64,000 bases of DNA from an uncultured Saprospiraceae bacterium (GTDB lineage Bacteria; Bacteroidota; Bacteroidia; Chitinophagales; Saprospiraceae): the NCBI GenBank assembly GCA_943788055.1, contig CALSOU010000008.1, forward strand, positions 176,335-240,334. The letters are read 5' to 3'. The notes under the pieces are model-generated. The model saw only the letters and a list, made by a program, of their open reading frames with translations, made no database searches and was not told the DNA's origin. Below, one piece after another: positions 55,601 through 63,655 of this stretch (its first letter is position 1; every line of letters starts with the position of its first letter). The translations under genes were made by a program, and so were the position numbers.

Positions 55601-56187
55601 CCAGTATTTGCGTCAACTCTGACGGACATATAATCGCTTCCTGGAATATCTAGATCAACATTCCATGACTTTACATACGTTCCATCTTCGGCTCTGTCAT
55701 AACATAAATAAACAGGTATATTATTGCTCGCAAAAGACGTAGGAGCATAAACGTAAGAATTTGCTCTATCAGAATCTATTCTTGTAAAAGGTTCATTATT
55801 TGGATAACCTAATTGCTCAGCAGCTGACTTAATAGCTTGCTCAGGAGACAAACTGTGTTGATCTGTTACAATTAAATCTTGCAGATTCTTGACTGCAGAA
55901 GTTTGTAGATTGTAGATCTTGTCATTCTTGATACCAATTGTGAATAATCCATTGTATACCGGAACACCTTGATATGTCTGCCACAAATACAAATGAGTAG
56001 CTTTTGAATAATCAGACATGTAATGATCTGATACTAAATAATTTGGAATTTCATCTCTATTGAGTCCAAGTTCTTCTACTTGCTCTATCAACGTAGTTTT
56101 TGCAAGTACTATATCACTTGATTTTTGGGCGAAAGCCCCTGAAAGTAAGATGAAACAAAAGCATAATAACAGTAAATTTTTACGCAT
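52612..56187 (-). CDS. T9SS-secreted M36 (fungalysin) metallopeptidase
   Basis: 1191 residues. Signal peptide about 1-20 (LLLLCFCFILLSGAFAQ), an FTP/PepSY propeptide to about 210 (ATHLYLWQTYQGVPVYNGLF), then the M36 catalytic domain with the zinc motif GIIGHELGHGISNRL near residue 589 and EGWSDYFGMVTT as third-ligand block. A PA domain is inserted before it at about 440-555 (AGNIAVIDRGLCDFSLKTFNAQEQGAIAVIVCN). After it come a DUF11-like domain (about 795-895), a MAM/jelly-roll-like domain (about 900-1085) and a T9SS type A sorting domain (SLFPNPAIDAVNIRLTATQT). It degrades external protein. Confidence 0.94.
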   Translation of the reverse strand: MRKNLLLLCFCFILLSGAFAQKSSDIVLAKTTLIEQVEELGLNRDEIPNYLVSDHYMSDYSKATHLYLWQTYQGVPVYNGLFTIGIKNDKIYNLQTSAVKNLQDLIVTDQHSLSPEQAIKSAAEQLGYPNNEPFTRIDSDRANSYVYAPTSFASNNIPVYLCYDRAEDGTYVKSWNVDLDIPGSDYMSVRVDANTGEIVSKNNYTVYCAFDMDLSHSHTASCKSAFAKDDKAVTNKTNEALVNTMVVDGSSYRVYDFPAESPNHGPHEIVTDPADVLASPFGWHDVDGVEGADFTITRGNNVHAYLDKNVDNISDGSEPDGGEDLIFDEVHDQALEPADSEKAAQINLFFTNNRLHDFTYRYGFDEAAGNFQQNNYGNGGQGGDYVFAESADGSGTNNANFATPPDGASGRMQMFLWGASEFDLLTVNDPEQLAGKYDVRSAQFGGPVTDTPITGNLVLVDDGTPEGTTGCNELINGEAIAGNIAVIDRGLCDFSLKTFNAQEQGAIAVIVCNIVGVNGGDGDSDIFNMGGGENAELVTIPAIMAKYSDCQNLRASISTGIDVNATIQLPQVVGPMNLDASYDNGIIGHELGHGISNRLTGGPAQAGCLGNDEQMGEGWSDYFGMVTTVEPGDMGTDSRGIGTYAISEPITGGGIRDFPYSTDMSISPKTYDDIIGTAAPHPLGEVWAVTTWDLYWAMVDLYGYDPDINNLESGNARAIRLVMEGMKEQACQPGFASGRQGILAADIANYDGQHQCLIWEVFARRGIGFDAEQGLTTNRNDNKEGFDLPTACLDELRIRKTADDIVTPGEEFSITLTALNYLQLPDGEVATGVVITDEIPAGSSYVDGSANITPTVSGDMLVWEIGDMAYEEEVSITYSLLSDVGAQSVTQIIDDMEDGDDNWDININEGTSAFWELTDIAAASGEDAWFIPSPGDEETDNELFYKDYFTLQGDRPTLKFNHRYNTEAGSDGGFVAVQEVGQTTWTRLNLDASIRNGFTGILAYGTFAIPSLASFSGNSADQFLDTYLDLSDYAGKDIRVQFRFGTDDNTTAEGDFVGWAIDDFEILDLRDYAGTACITDESGFNSCDGAITLVESNGITSLEQLERDDFGMSLFPNPAIDAVNIRLTATQTEAATLSIVSVDGALVSVQNVNVTQGSDVIQLSVADIPAGMYFVQLRSNSNTSIKRLVIE

Positions 56188-56437
56188 AGTTATCTTTTTG
56201 TTTCCCTGAAAGGAAGTGTAAGTAAATAAGTTTTAGTAACGATTTTCTCGTTTTTTCTGAACCAGCTGCAATATACAATATTGTCTGCGAATATCCACAG
56301 AATTATATACCACATATATCCTGTCCGACAGTATGCAATTTTTTTACTTTTTCAATCGAGCAATAGATTAATAATGCCAAAGTCATAAAATGGTTTAGAT
56401 GCAATTACAAAATTGATTTTAAGACATTCGTTTTGCC

Positions 56438-56445
56438 TACATTTG
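56438..56445 (+). promoter_or_regulatory. TAnnTTTG promoter element adjacent to the rlmB start
   Basis: TACATTTG, four bases (ATGC), then ATG at 56450; a TTG lies 22 bases upstream (56413-56415). As for lpxD and the HD gene, the spacing leaves no leader. Confidence 0.55.
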
Positions 56446-56449
56446 ATGC

Positions 56450-57187
56450 ATGGATTCAAATTTAGTTATTGGGCGAAATGCAGTGATGGAACTCCTTTCT
56501 TCGGGAAAGGAAATTGAAAAAATATTCATTCAGACTGGACTACGTGGCGACTTTGAAAAGGAATTAAGAAAGGAATTGAAAGGCCGAGACATTCCTGTTC
56601 AATATGTTCCGACCCAGAAATTGGGTAAAATGACAAGAGGTAATCACCAAGGTATAATCGCAATGATTTCCTTGGTTGCATACCAGAGCACTTTAGATGT
56701 CATTACACTTCTGTACGAACAAGGTAAAACTCCGCTAGTTGTAATATTGGATGGTGTCACGGATGTAAGAAATTTTGGTGCTATTGTGCGCAGTGCTGAG
56801 ATATTTGGTGTGCATGCTATTATCTGCCCTATCAAGAATTCTGCTATCATTAACGAGATCACGGTGAAAGCCTCAGCAGGAGCCTTAGCACATATGACTA
56901 TTTGCCGCGAAAAATCAATCGCAAATACAATTGAACTTCTCCAATCAATGGGTTTAGCTATTTACGCTGCTGAACATCATTCAGAAAAAACCGTTGATCA
57001 AATAGATTTCACAATACCCTGTGCGCTTGTTATGGGTGATGAAGGTGAAGGGGTTAGTGCACATGTACTCAAACAAACAACCGAAAGATTTAAAATAAAT
57101 CAGGTCGGAAAGACAGAATCGTTGAACGTATCGGTTGCAGCAGGTGTTGTTTTGTACGAAGCCTGCAAATCACGACTCACTATTTGA
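56450..57187 (+). CDS. rlmB: 23S rRNA (guanosine-2'-O-)-methyltransferase, RlmB/TrmH family
   Basis: SpoU-class enzyme that methylates a 2'-OH in 23S rRNA, probably G2251. 245 residues: an N-terminal substrate-binding domain (about 1-75, VIGRNAVMELLSSGKEIEKIFI and RGNHQGIIAMIS), then the knotted SPOUT domain with VILDGVTDVRNFGAIVRSAEIFG, ALVMGDEGEGVS and ESLNVSVAAGVVLYEAC, the three SpoU motifs in order. It heads a compact plus-strand run with the TraB-like and carbonic-anhydrase-like genes. Confidence 0.94.
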   Translation: MDSNLVIGRNAVMELLSSGKEIEKIFIQTGLRGDFEKELRKELKGRDIPVQYVPTQKLGKMTRGNHQGIIAMISLVAYQSTLDVITLLYEQGKTPLVVILDGVTDVRNFGAIVRSAEIFGVHAIICPIKNSAIINEITVKASAGALAHMTICREKSIANTIELLQSMGLAIYAAEHHSEKTVDQIDFTIPCALVMGDEGEGVSAHVLKQTTERFKINQVGKTESLNVSVAAGVVLYEACKSRLTI

Positions 57188-57204
57188 TTAAAAAAGAAAC
57201 TTTT

Positions 57205-58119
57205 ATGAATAATTTATTATCGAAACTCTTCATCTTTTTCCTTTCAATTGGAGTAATTTCATCTTGCAGCATCAGTAAAAAAGCAGGTAAAATATCTGCA
57301 ACAGCACCGACTGAAAAGGCTCTACTCTGGAAAATTGAAAAAGGCGACATGTCCCCATCGTATCTTTATGGCACTATACATATAATTCCATCCGAAGATT
57401 TTTTCTACCCAAAAGGCACGCTTCAGGCAATTGAATCCACAGAGAAAATGGTGTTTGAAATAGACATGAGCGTGATGTCAGACATGAGTGCTCAAATGGC
57501 TTTGATGAGTAAAGCCGTCATGAAAGATGGCAAAACACTTCGTGACTTTACCACTCAAGAGGAGTACGACCTTATCAAAGCGCATTTTGACAAAATGGGC
57601 TTGCCATTAGCATTGTTTGAACGAATGAAACCAGCTTTTCTCAGTGTCTTCGCTAGTGAAGAAATGTCGCCAAATGCAATGCAAAGTGGCGAAATGAAGT
57701 CATATGAGATGGAATTTATGGAAATTGCTAATACTCAAAAAATGGAACTTGGTGGTCTAGAAACGGTAGAATATCAGTTGAGTGTTTTTGATTCTATACC
57801 ATATTTGGATCAAGCTAAAATGCTAGTCGAAAGTATAAAATCAAAAAACTCAGGAGATGATGATTTTAAGAAGATGATCGATATTTATAAAGAACAAGAT
57901 TTAAAGGGTATGGGCGAAATGTTTAGCGACGAAACGCTAGGTGATATGGATCTTCTTTTAAATAATCGGAACAAGAATTGGATTCCAGTTATACAAGAAT
58001 ATATGGCCAAAGAACCAGTGTTCTTCGCAGTTGGAGCAGGTCATTTAGTAGGTGATGAAGGGGTGATTTCACTGCTCAGAAAGCAAGGTTATATAATGAC
58101 GCCAATAATCGAGGAGTAG
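57205..58119 (+). CDS. TraB/GumN family lipoprotein
   Basis: 304 residues from the ATG at 57205; the frame extends 7 codons upstream to a TTG overlapping rlmB, but the lipoprotein signal begins at MNNLLSKLFIFFLSIGVISSC (Cys near 21). Family motifs: LLWKIEKGDMSPSYLYGTIHIIPSEDFFYP (the GxxH block), MVFEIDM, and near the C-terminus VFFAVGAGHLVGDEGVISLLRKQGY. TraB/GumN proteins (Tiki-like) are proposed metalloproteases; activity here is unproven. Located 17 bases after rlmB and 1 base before the next gene, so in one transcript. Confidence 0.88.
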   Translation: MNNLLSKLFIFFLSIGVISSCSISKKAGKISATAPTEKALLWKIEKGDMSPSYLYGTIHIIPSEDFFYPKGTLQAIESTEKMVFEIDMSVMSDMSAQMALMSKAVMKDGKTLRDFTTQEEYDLIKAHFDKMGLPLALFERMKPAFLSVFASEEMSPNAMQSGEMKSYEMEFMEIANTQKMELGGLETVEYQLSVFDSIPYLDQAKMLVESIKSKNSGDDDFKKMIDIYKEQDLKGMGEMFSDETLGDMDLLLNNRNKNWIPVIQEYMAKEPVFFAVGAGHLVGDEGVISLLRKQGYIMTPIIEE

Positions 58120-58120
58120 T

Positions 58121-58633
58121 ATGCAGACTATTGTCGAAGTAAGAGGGATTTCCCCCAAAATGGGTCACCTAAATTTTATTGCCGATACTGCAAGATTGAT
58201 CGGCGATGTAAAAACTGGAAATGATTGTAGCTTTTGGTATGGCGCGGTTATAAGAGGTGATGTCAATGCGATCCGAATTGGAGACCGAGTCAATATTCAA
58301 GATGGTGCAATAATTCACTGTACCTATGAAAAAAGTCAAACAATAATCGGCGATGATGTGTCAGTTGGGCATGGAGCAGTTTTACACGGATGTACTATTG
58401 ACAAAGAAGTCCTGATAGGCATGAAAGCTATCATTATGGATAACACACATATCGAATCGCATGTAATTGTTGCAGCAGGAGCTGTAGTTTTAGAAAATCA
58501 GCGATTGGAATCTGGCTGGATTTACGGTGGAATTCCGGCCAAAAAAATCAAAAAACTGGAATCTGATAATCTTCAGTTCTTTATCAAGAGAACAGCTAAA
58601 AACTACACGCTTTACAGTAGTTGGTTTAAATAA
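58121..58633 (+). CDS. Gamma-class carbonic anhydrase family protein
   Basis: 170 residues folding as a left-handed beta-helix of hexapeptide repeats (IGDRVNIQDGAIIHCTYEKS, IGDDVSVGHGAVLHGCTI). Metal-binding histidines of the gamma-CA/YrdA family are visible in AIIHC and GHGAVLHG. Enzyme activity (CO2 hydration) is common but not universal in the YrdA/PaaY branch. It starts 1 base after the TraB-like gene. Third gene of the rlmB run. Confidence 0.9.
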   Translation: MQTIVEVRGISPKMGHLNFIADTARLIGDVKTGNDCSFWYGAVIRGDVNAIRIGDRVNIQDGAIIHCTYEKSQTIIGDDVSVGHGAVLHGCTIDKEVLIGMKAIIMDNTHIESHVIVAAGAVVLENQRLESGWIYGGIPAKKIKKLESDNLQFFIKRTAKNYTLYSSWFK

Positions 58634-58765
58634 TGGTCATTGTGCCGTTGCGATCCTCCCTCCCGACTGAACTTACTTCAATAATGCAATCTCTTTTCTT
58701 AATTAGAATGTCAATAATAGGTCTCAGATAGTTGAGAGTTCTTTATATTTACAAAAAAATTATAT

Positions 58766-59152
58766 ATGTCTTTTGAAATTAATGGAAAACTGATTAAAAA
58801 ATTTGATGTTGAAAGCAAATCAGCAACCTTTCAAGCGCGCGATTTCGTTATCGAGACGATCGATGATAGATATCCGCAAATGATCAAATTCCAACTTACG
58901 CAAGATCGATGTAGCGTAATTGATCCATTCAATGAAGGCGATCAACTAAAGGTATATTTTGACCTTCGCGGACGTGAGTGGAATGAAAAATATTTTACGA
59001 ACCTAAATGCGTGGAAAATTGAAAATGCTGGAGCATCAGCTAACCCTGCAGTTCCAGCACCCCCCACTGCAGATAGTCTTCCAACAGAAGACCCTTTTGC
59101 TAATGTCTCTAATGATAATTCTTCCGATGATATGGGAGACCTTCCATTCTAG
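58766..59152 (+). CDS. DUF3127 family protein (Bacteroidota)
   Basis: 128 residues. The first 90 form an OB-fold-like domain (FEINGKLIKKFDVESKSATFQARDFVIETID, IDPFNEGDQLKVYFDLRGREW, KYFTNLNAWKIE), which is the DUF3127 pattern found in Bacteroidota and related to single-stranded DNA-binding proteins. The tail is Pro/Ala then acidic and ends DDMGDLPF, much like the C-terminal tip of SSB, which recruits partner proteins. A nucleic-acid role is therefore plausible but inferred. It is 30 bases upstream of tsaE. Confidence 0.85.
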   Translation: MSFEINGKLIKKFDVESKSATFQARDFVIETIDDRYPQMIKFQLTQDRCSVIDPFNEGDQLKVYFDLRGREWNEKYFTNLNAWKIENAGASANPAVPAPPTADSLPTEDPFANVSNDNSSDDMGDLPF

Positions 59153-59182
59153 AAAGTAACTCGGTTACATAAAACCGAATAC

Positions 59183-59602
59183 ATGACAATATATATCTAT
59201 GACGAGTGCGAACTCAAGCAAGCTGTGGAAGCTATCTCTTCTTTTTATGATTCCAATCAAGTGTTTACTTTACAAGGTGCACTAGGAGCTGGTAAAACCG
59301 CTTTTGTCCAAGCATTCTGTAAAGTAAAAAATACTATTAGTACTGCATCTAGTCCCACATTTTCTTTAGTAAATGAATATGAACTAGAAAATGGAGAGTC
59401 AATCATTCACATGGATTTGTATCGCATAGAAGATCAAGCTGAAATACTTGATTTTGGTTTCGAAGATTACCTAGATAATGGTCGCTATGTCTTTATCGAA
59501 TGGCCAGAATATGCGTTTGGATTACTTGGAGAGCACGTTGATATTCAGATTTCAATTCTAGGAGATAAAATCCGCAAACTAGAGTGTACTAAATACGAAT
59601 AA
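59183..59602 (+). CDS. tsaE: tRNA threonylcarbamoyladenosine biosynthesis ATPase TsaE
   Basis: P-loop ATPase that works with TsaB and TsaD to make t6A37 in tRNAs reading ANN codons. 139 residues: Walker A QGALGAGKTAFVQAF near residue 37, SPTFSLVNEYE, HMDLYRIEDQAEILDFGFEDYL, and VFIEWPEYAFGLLG, the usual TsaE blocks. It is the second gene after DUF3127 and 57 bases upstream of ald. In other Bacteroidota tsaE often sits beside ald and porX; here ald is next to it but porX is 18 kb away. Confidence 0.94.
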   Translation: MTIYIYDECELKQAVEAISSFYDSNQVFTLQGALGAGKTAFVQAFCKVKNTISTASSPTFSLVNEYELENGESIIHMDLYRIEDQAEILDFGFEDYLDNGRYVFIEWPEYAFGLLGEHVDIQISILGDKIRKLECTKYE

Positions 59603-59630
59603 AGTCAATCGAATTTGGCAATTAGTTGTA

Positions 59631-59649
59631 TATTGATTATTAATCAATA
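59631..59649. promoter_or_regulatory. Perfect 9-1-9 dyad upstream of ald
   Basis: TATTGATTATTAATCAATA: nine-base arms around a central T, perfectly symmetric, ending 10 bases before the ald ATG. It lies in the promoter-leader position, so it is a good candidate operator, for example for an Lrp/AsnC or other amino-acid-responsive regulator (which regulator is inference). Confidence 0.5.
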
Positions 59650-59659
59650 ATCTAGACTT

Positions 59660-60886
59660 ATGGGCGAACAGGAAAAAAATCCATTTAGCAGTTTTTTTAC
59701 AAAAGAACAATATGCTACCCAAACTGAAATGCTCGATTTAGCACATAAATCGCAAAAGCTACAGATCGGTATTCCCAAAGAAACGACCCTGGTGGAAAGC
59801 CGTGTTGCACTTGTACCAAATATTGTTCGAGTCCTCACTGGGCATGGGCATCGTGTAGTCGTTGAATCAGGAGCAGGAGAAAAATCTAGGTTCTCTGATC
59901 ACCATTACTCCGAAGCTGGTGCGGAGGTTACATCAGATAAACAAAAAGTATTTCAATCTCACGTACTTCTGAAGGTACAACCACCGACACCAGACGAAAT
60001 TGACTTTTTGACTTTCAACCAAATGTTAATTTCTCAGCTGTCGATTCCCATTATCAATGACAGCTATATAAAGAAACTACAATCCAAGAAAGTCACTGCT
60101 GCTGCAATGGAATATATGCAGGCCAAAGATGGTTCTTTTCCAGTTGTACGTATTATGAGTGAAATAGCTGGACAAATGTCCATTCAAACCGCTGCAGAAT
60201 TACTCACCAATCAGAATCAAGGAAGAGGAGTGATACTTGGTTCGATCTCTGGAGTACCTCCTACCAAAGTTGTAGTTCTTGGAGCGGGAGTAACTGGTGA
60301 ACATGCAACTAGAGCCGCACTTGCTATGGGTGCCTCAGTCCGAGTGTTTGACAACAACATTTACAAATTAATGGACCTGCAAGATAAAGTAGGTCGTCAA
60401 TTGCATACGAGTACCATTAATCCTGTTTATCTGGCATATCAGCTACTCAGTGCAGACGTTGTTATAGGGGCACTGCATAGTGAAACTGGCCGTGCACCTG
60501 TCGTTGTTACAGAAGAGATGGTTAGCAAAATGAAAAAAGGTTCGGTAATTGTGGACATAAGTATTGACCAAGGAGGCTGCATCGAAACATCTGAAGTTAC
60601 GACACATAAAAGTCCAACATTTATAAAACATGGTGTAATCCATTACTGTGTTCCGAACATTGCCTCAAAAGTATCCAGGACAGCATCGATTGCATTTAGT
60701 AACATCCTTGTGCCGCTTTTACTGCGTATGGGTAACTCAGTTAATTTAGCTCAGATGCTCTACAATAATGAAGGTATTCGTCACGGAATTTATATGTATA
60801 AGGGAAAACTAACCAATGAATACTTGGCAAAGCGATTTGGAATCAAGTATATGGACTTAAACTTGATCTTAACCTCGGATCTTTAG
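59660..60886 (+). CDS. ald: Alanine dehydrogenase
   Basis: NAD-dependent interconversion of L-alanine with pyruvate and ammonia; cytosolic. The 408-residue, N-terminally extended form is the one usual in Bacteroidota. Visible: IGIPKETTLVESRVALVPNIVRVLTGHGHRVVVESGAGEKS, HYSEAGAEV, the Rossmann fold PTKVVVLGAGVTGEHATRAALAMGASVRVFD at about 205-240, VIGALHSETGRAPVVVTEEM and VDISIDQGGCIETS. It may serve alanine breakdown or ammonia assimilation. A perfect dyad lies directly upstream. Confidence 0.93.
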   Translation: MGEQEKNPFSSFFTKEQYATQTEMLDLAHKSQKLQIGIPKETTLVESRVALVPNIVRVLTGHGHRVVVESGAGEKSRFSDHHYSEAGAEVTSDKQKVFQSHVLLKVQPPTPDEIDFLTFNQMLISQLSIPIINDSYIKKLQSKKVTAAAMEYMQAKDGSFPVVRIMSEIAGQMSIQTAAELLTNQNQGRGVILGSISGVPPTKVVVLGAGVTGEHATRAALAMGASVRVFDNNIYKLMDLQDKVGRQLHTSTINPVYLAYQLLSADVVIGALHSETGRAPVVVTEEMVSKMKKGSVIVDISIDQGGCIETSEVTTHKSPTFIKHGVIHYCVPNIASKVSRTASIAFSNILVPLLLRMGNSVNLAQMLYNNEGIRHGIYMYKGKLTNEYLAKRFGIKYMDLNLILTSDL

Positions 60887-60951
60887 ACACATTTTACAAC
60901 TGTATACGTTTAACAAGTGAACTTGTCTCTGAAAAAATTGAACTAAAAATT

Positions 60952-62154
60952 GTGGATACAAGAATTCCCGTAAAATCTCTTTCGGTAATACTCATGTTTC
61001 TTTACATGATTCTCGGCTTTTGGGCTCAAGCCCAAAAGTGCTTGGCAAATTCAGCAAATGATTCCATAATTGAAGAAAATGCAAACCCAAAATTCTCAGC
61101 TAAAATCAGACAAACGGTCTATCTGCCTGTTGTTGTCCATATTTTGCACAATGAGAATATCCAAAATATCTCTGAGTCACAAATTAAAGCACAAATCGAG
61201 CGAGTCAATGAAGATTTCAGTAAATTAAATGCTGATTTTGTCAATACTCCTAGTATTTTTCAACAGGTAGCTGCAGATGTAGAAATTCAGTTTTGCCTTG
61301 CCACTGTTGACCCTCAAGGAAACACAAGTAATGGAATTACCAGAACCGAAACAAGTGTTCCAGAGATAGGCTTAACGGAATTCTACTACTTAACCAATAA
61401 AGGAGGAAAATCAGCATGGGACAACGAAAAGTATATCAACATTTGGGTTGCTGACCTAGGAGATTCAGAAATTTTAGGATTTGCTACTTTTCCGGGAGAA
61501 GCGGCCCCTGAAGGCAAAGACGGTGTATTGATCAATTACCGATATTTTGGAAATCAGGGTAGTCATATGGAAGCTCCCCACGAATTGGGAAGAGCTCTTA
61601 CACATGAAATGGGGCACTATTTTGGTCTATTTCACACTTGGGGAGAGCTTAATGATGACTGTAATTCGGATGATGGTTGCGAAGATACACCGCTACAAGA
61701 CGGTCCAACTTTCGGATGCCCAAGTTTTCCAAATCCAGACATTTGCACTCAGAATAATGGTATCATGTTCATGAACTACATGGATTATTCAGACGATGCA
61801 TGCCTGACGATGTTTACCCAAGATCAAAAAGATATTATGTGGACTAGTTTGCAAGACGAGCGTTCAGTGCTGCTGGATCAAAGTCATAGTTCTTGCACCG
61901 TTTCAAACTCTTCCACGACTTTTATCGCTAAAAACTGCCATTTCTTTCCTAACCCTGCTACTACAGGGATTACTATTATTTACAGTCAATTCTTAAAAGA
62001 CCAATCTCTCAAAATCTACGACGTCACGGGGGATTTAGTATTCAAAACAGATGTAGGTAGCTCGCCGTATTACCTGCAACTGCATGATCTTGAAACTGGT
62101 ATCTACTATTTAAGCTTTCAGTATGAATTGAAAAAGCTAGTAATTATAGATTAA
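60952..62154 (+). CDS. T9SS-secreted M43 (pappalysin-like) zinc metallopeptidase
   Basis: 400 residues from a GTG start at 60952; no ATG fits the signal better, and the signal reads VKSLSVILMFLYMILGF then WAQAQ. Residues about 55-290 are the M43 catalytic domain: zinc motif HEMGHYFGLFHTWGE (HExxHxxGxxH), Met-turn FMNYMDYSDDACLTMFTQDQ. The C-terminal T9SS type A sorting domain (about 320-400) begins NCHFFPNPATTGITIIY and ends YELKKLVIID. It is an exported protease, alone on its transcript, and is the fourth T9SS cargo in this window. A 10-bp inverted repeat at 61017-61038 codes the signal cleavage region. Confidence 0.9.
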   Translation: MDTRIPVKSLSVILMFLYMILGFWAQAQKCLANSANDSIIEENANPKFSAKIRQTVYLPVVVHILHNENIQNISESQIKAQIERVNEDFSKLNADFVNTPSIFQQVAADVEIQFCLATVDPQGNTSNGITRTETSVPEIGLTEFYYLTNKGGKSAWDNEKYINIWVADLGDSEILGFATFPGEAAPEGKDGVLINYRYFGNQGSHMEAPHELGRALTHEMGHYFGLFHTWGELNDDCNSDDGCEDTPLQDGPTFGCPSFPNPDICTQNNGIMFMNYMDYSDDACLTMFTQDQKDIMWTSLQDERSVLLDQSHSSCTVSNSSTTFIAKNCHFFPNPATTGITIIYSQFLKDQSLKIYDVTGDLVFKTDVGSSPYYLQLHDLETGIYYLSFQYELKKLVIID

Positions 62155-62187
62155 GAAGTAGTAATACTAACTCTTCATGACTCTAGC

Positions 62188-63348
62188 CTAAATGCACACT
62201 TTATCCATATTTTCAATTGCTTGAGGTAATCTCAGTTCAGCAGCTTTCTTGATATCTCGGCATGCTTCTTCTTCATGTAATAATTTCACATGCACATTTG
62301 CTCGATTGTAATATGCTTCTGCGAGTTTTGGGTCAAGATCAATTGCGTCAGAAAACTTTTCAAGAGCATTTTCAGGCTTTTCCATATTAAGATAGGCGAC
62401 ACCCATACTGTAATGATTTCTTGCATTTTTAGGATCATCTTTCAGAGAACCTGATAATCGGTAAGTGCTTTGTCATATAAGTCTTGCTCCAAATAACAAG
62501 CCGCTCTATACTTCCTTGCAGACTTATGAGCAGGTTCTGCATCTAGAGCTAAACTAAAGTCTATCATCGCAGCCCTTGTATTTTTTTAGCTTCATTTTAC
62601 AATAAGCTCTATGATAATATGCGTCCGCCATATTTGGGTCTTCCTGCAAGGCACTGCTGAAATCTTGGGACGCAAGTTCGTATTTCTCATCTTTCATCAG
62701 AGCTTTTCCCTTTGCCATATAAGCCTTCTTGTTGGCAGGATTGATCTTTATCGCATTACCATAAGCTAAGGCTGCTTTATCATATTGCTCTAACTTGTCA
62801 TAGCATAGACCCATATTATAATATCCGGTAGCATTCTCAGGTTGAAGCTCAACAACTTTTCGCAGATTCTCGGATGCAGGTTTGTATTTTTTCATATTCA
62901 TTAGACAGATTGCTCTGTTCATATATGCAGTTGAATATGAGGGATCCAATCTTATTGCTTCTGTATATGAGAAAATAGCCGTATCGTACATCTTCAACTT
63001 CATCAGAGCATAGCCCTTGTAAAGGTGCGCCTTTTTAAAATCTGGATCTTGTCTAATTGTCAAATCAAAGTCGTTGATTGCATCTTCATACGATTTTATG
63101 GTCAATTTTGCATTGGCGCGATTGTAATACGCCTTTGTATAGCTTGGGTCTTCCTTGATTGCCAAGGAATACAGTTCTATAGCCTGTTTGTAGTTCTTTT
63201 GAGTTAATGCATCCACTCCCTTGTTAAAGTACTCGATAGCCTTTACTTGGTCTTGAGCTTGAACCTGAAATAGGGTGGTTCCAAACAAAAGCAAAATCAG
63301 CGAAGATATCCGAATAGCTCTCTGCACGTTTTCTTTGCAATTAGTCAT
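62188..63348 (-). pseudogene. Frameshifted TPR-repeat secreted protein
   Basis: From the ATG at 63348 a secreted TPR protein is read (signal ISSLILLLFGTTLFQVQAQ, then YFNKGVDALTQKNYKQAIELYSLAIKEDPSY and six to seven more 34-residue repeats). It hits a stop at 62554, just after seven A at 62581-62587 (complement). One extra base there restores MIDFSLALDAEPAHKSARKY and YLEQDLYDKALTDYQ. A second one-base change near 62450 is needed to reach SLKDDPKNARNHYSMGVAYL and the TPR end DLDPKLAEAYYNRANVHVK to 62188. With both corrections the protein is about 387 residues of near-continuous TPRs. Either a real pseudogene or two indel errors. Confidence 0.75.
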
Positions 63349-63655
63349 ATTTAACACTTTTTTGATGATGGCTTTTTATGCCAGAATATATAGTACAAGA
63401 ATGCTGCCAAATGCCTGTGTTGAGGTGATAAATATTCCAATTCAAATTTTGAGGGATTACGTCTCAGTCTTGGATTTCAAGAGTAACCGATAGGAGCTGT
63501 CTTAAAATAAAACGGATTTCAACTAAATTAAATTATTTTTGTTTCAGGATTTTGACAAAGTAGCGAAAGCTATTTGCGAGTAATTACATAGATTATCCGA
63601 CCTTTTGGGCGAATAGCCCTATAGCATTTGTGCTCAAGGTTCAATGATGAAATAA

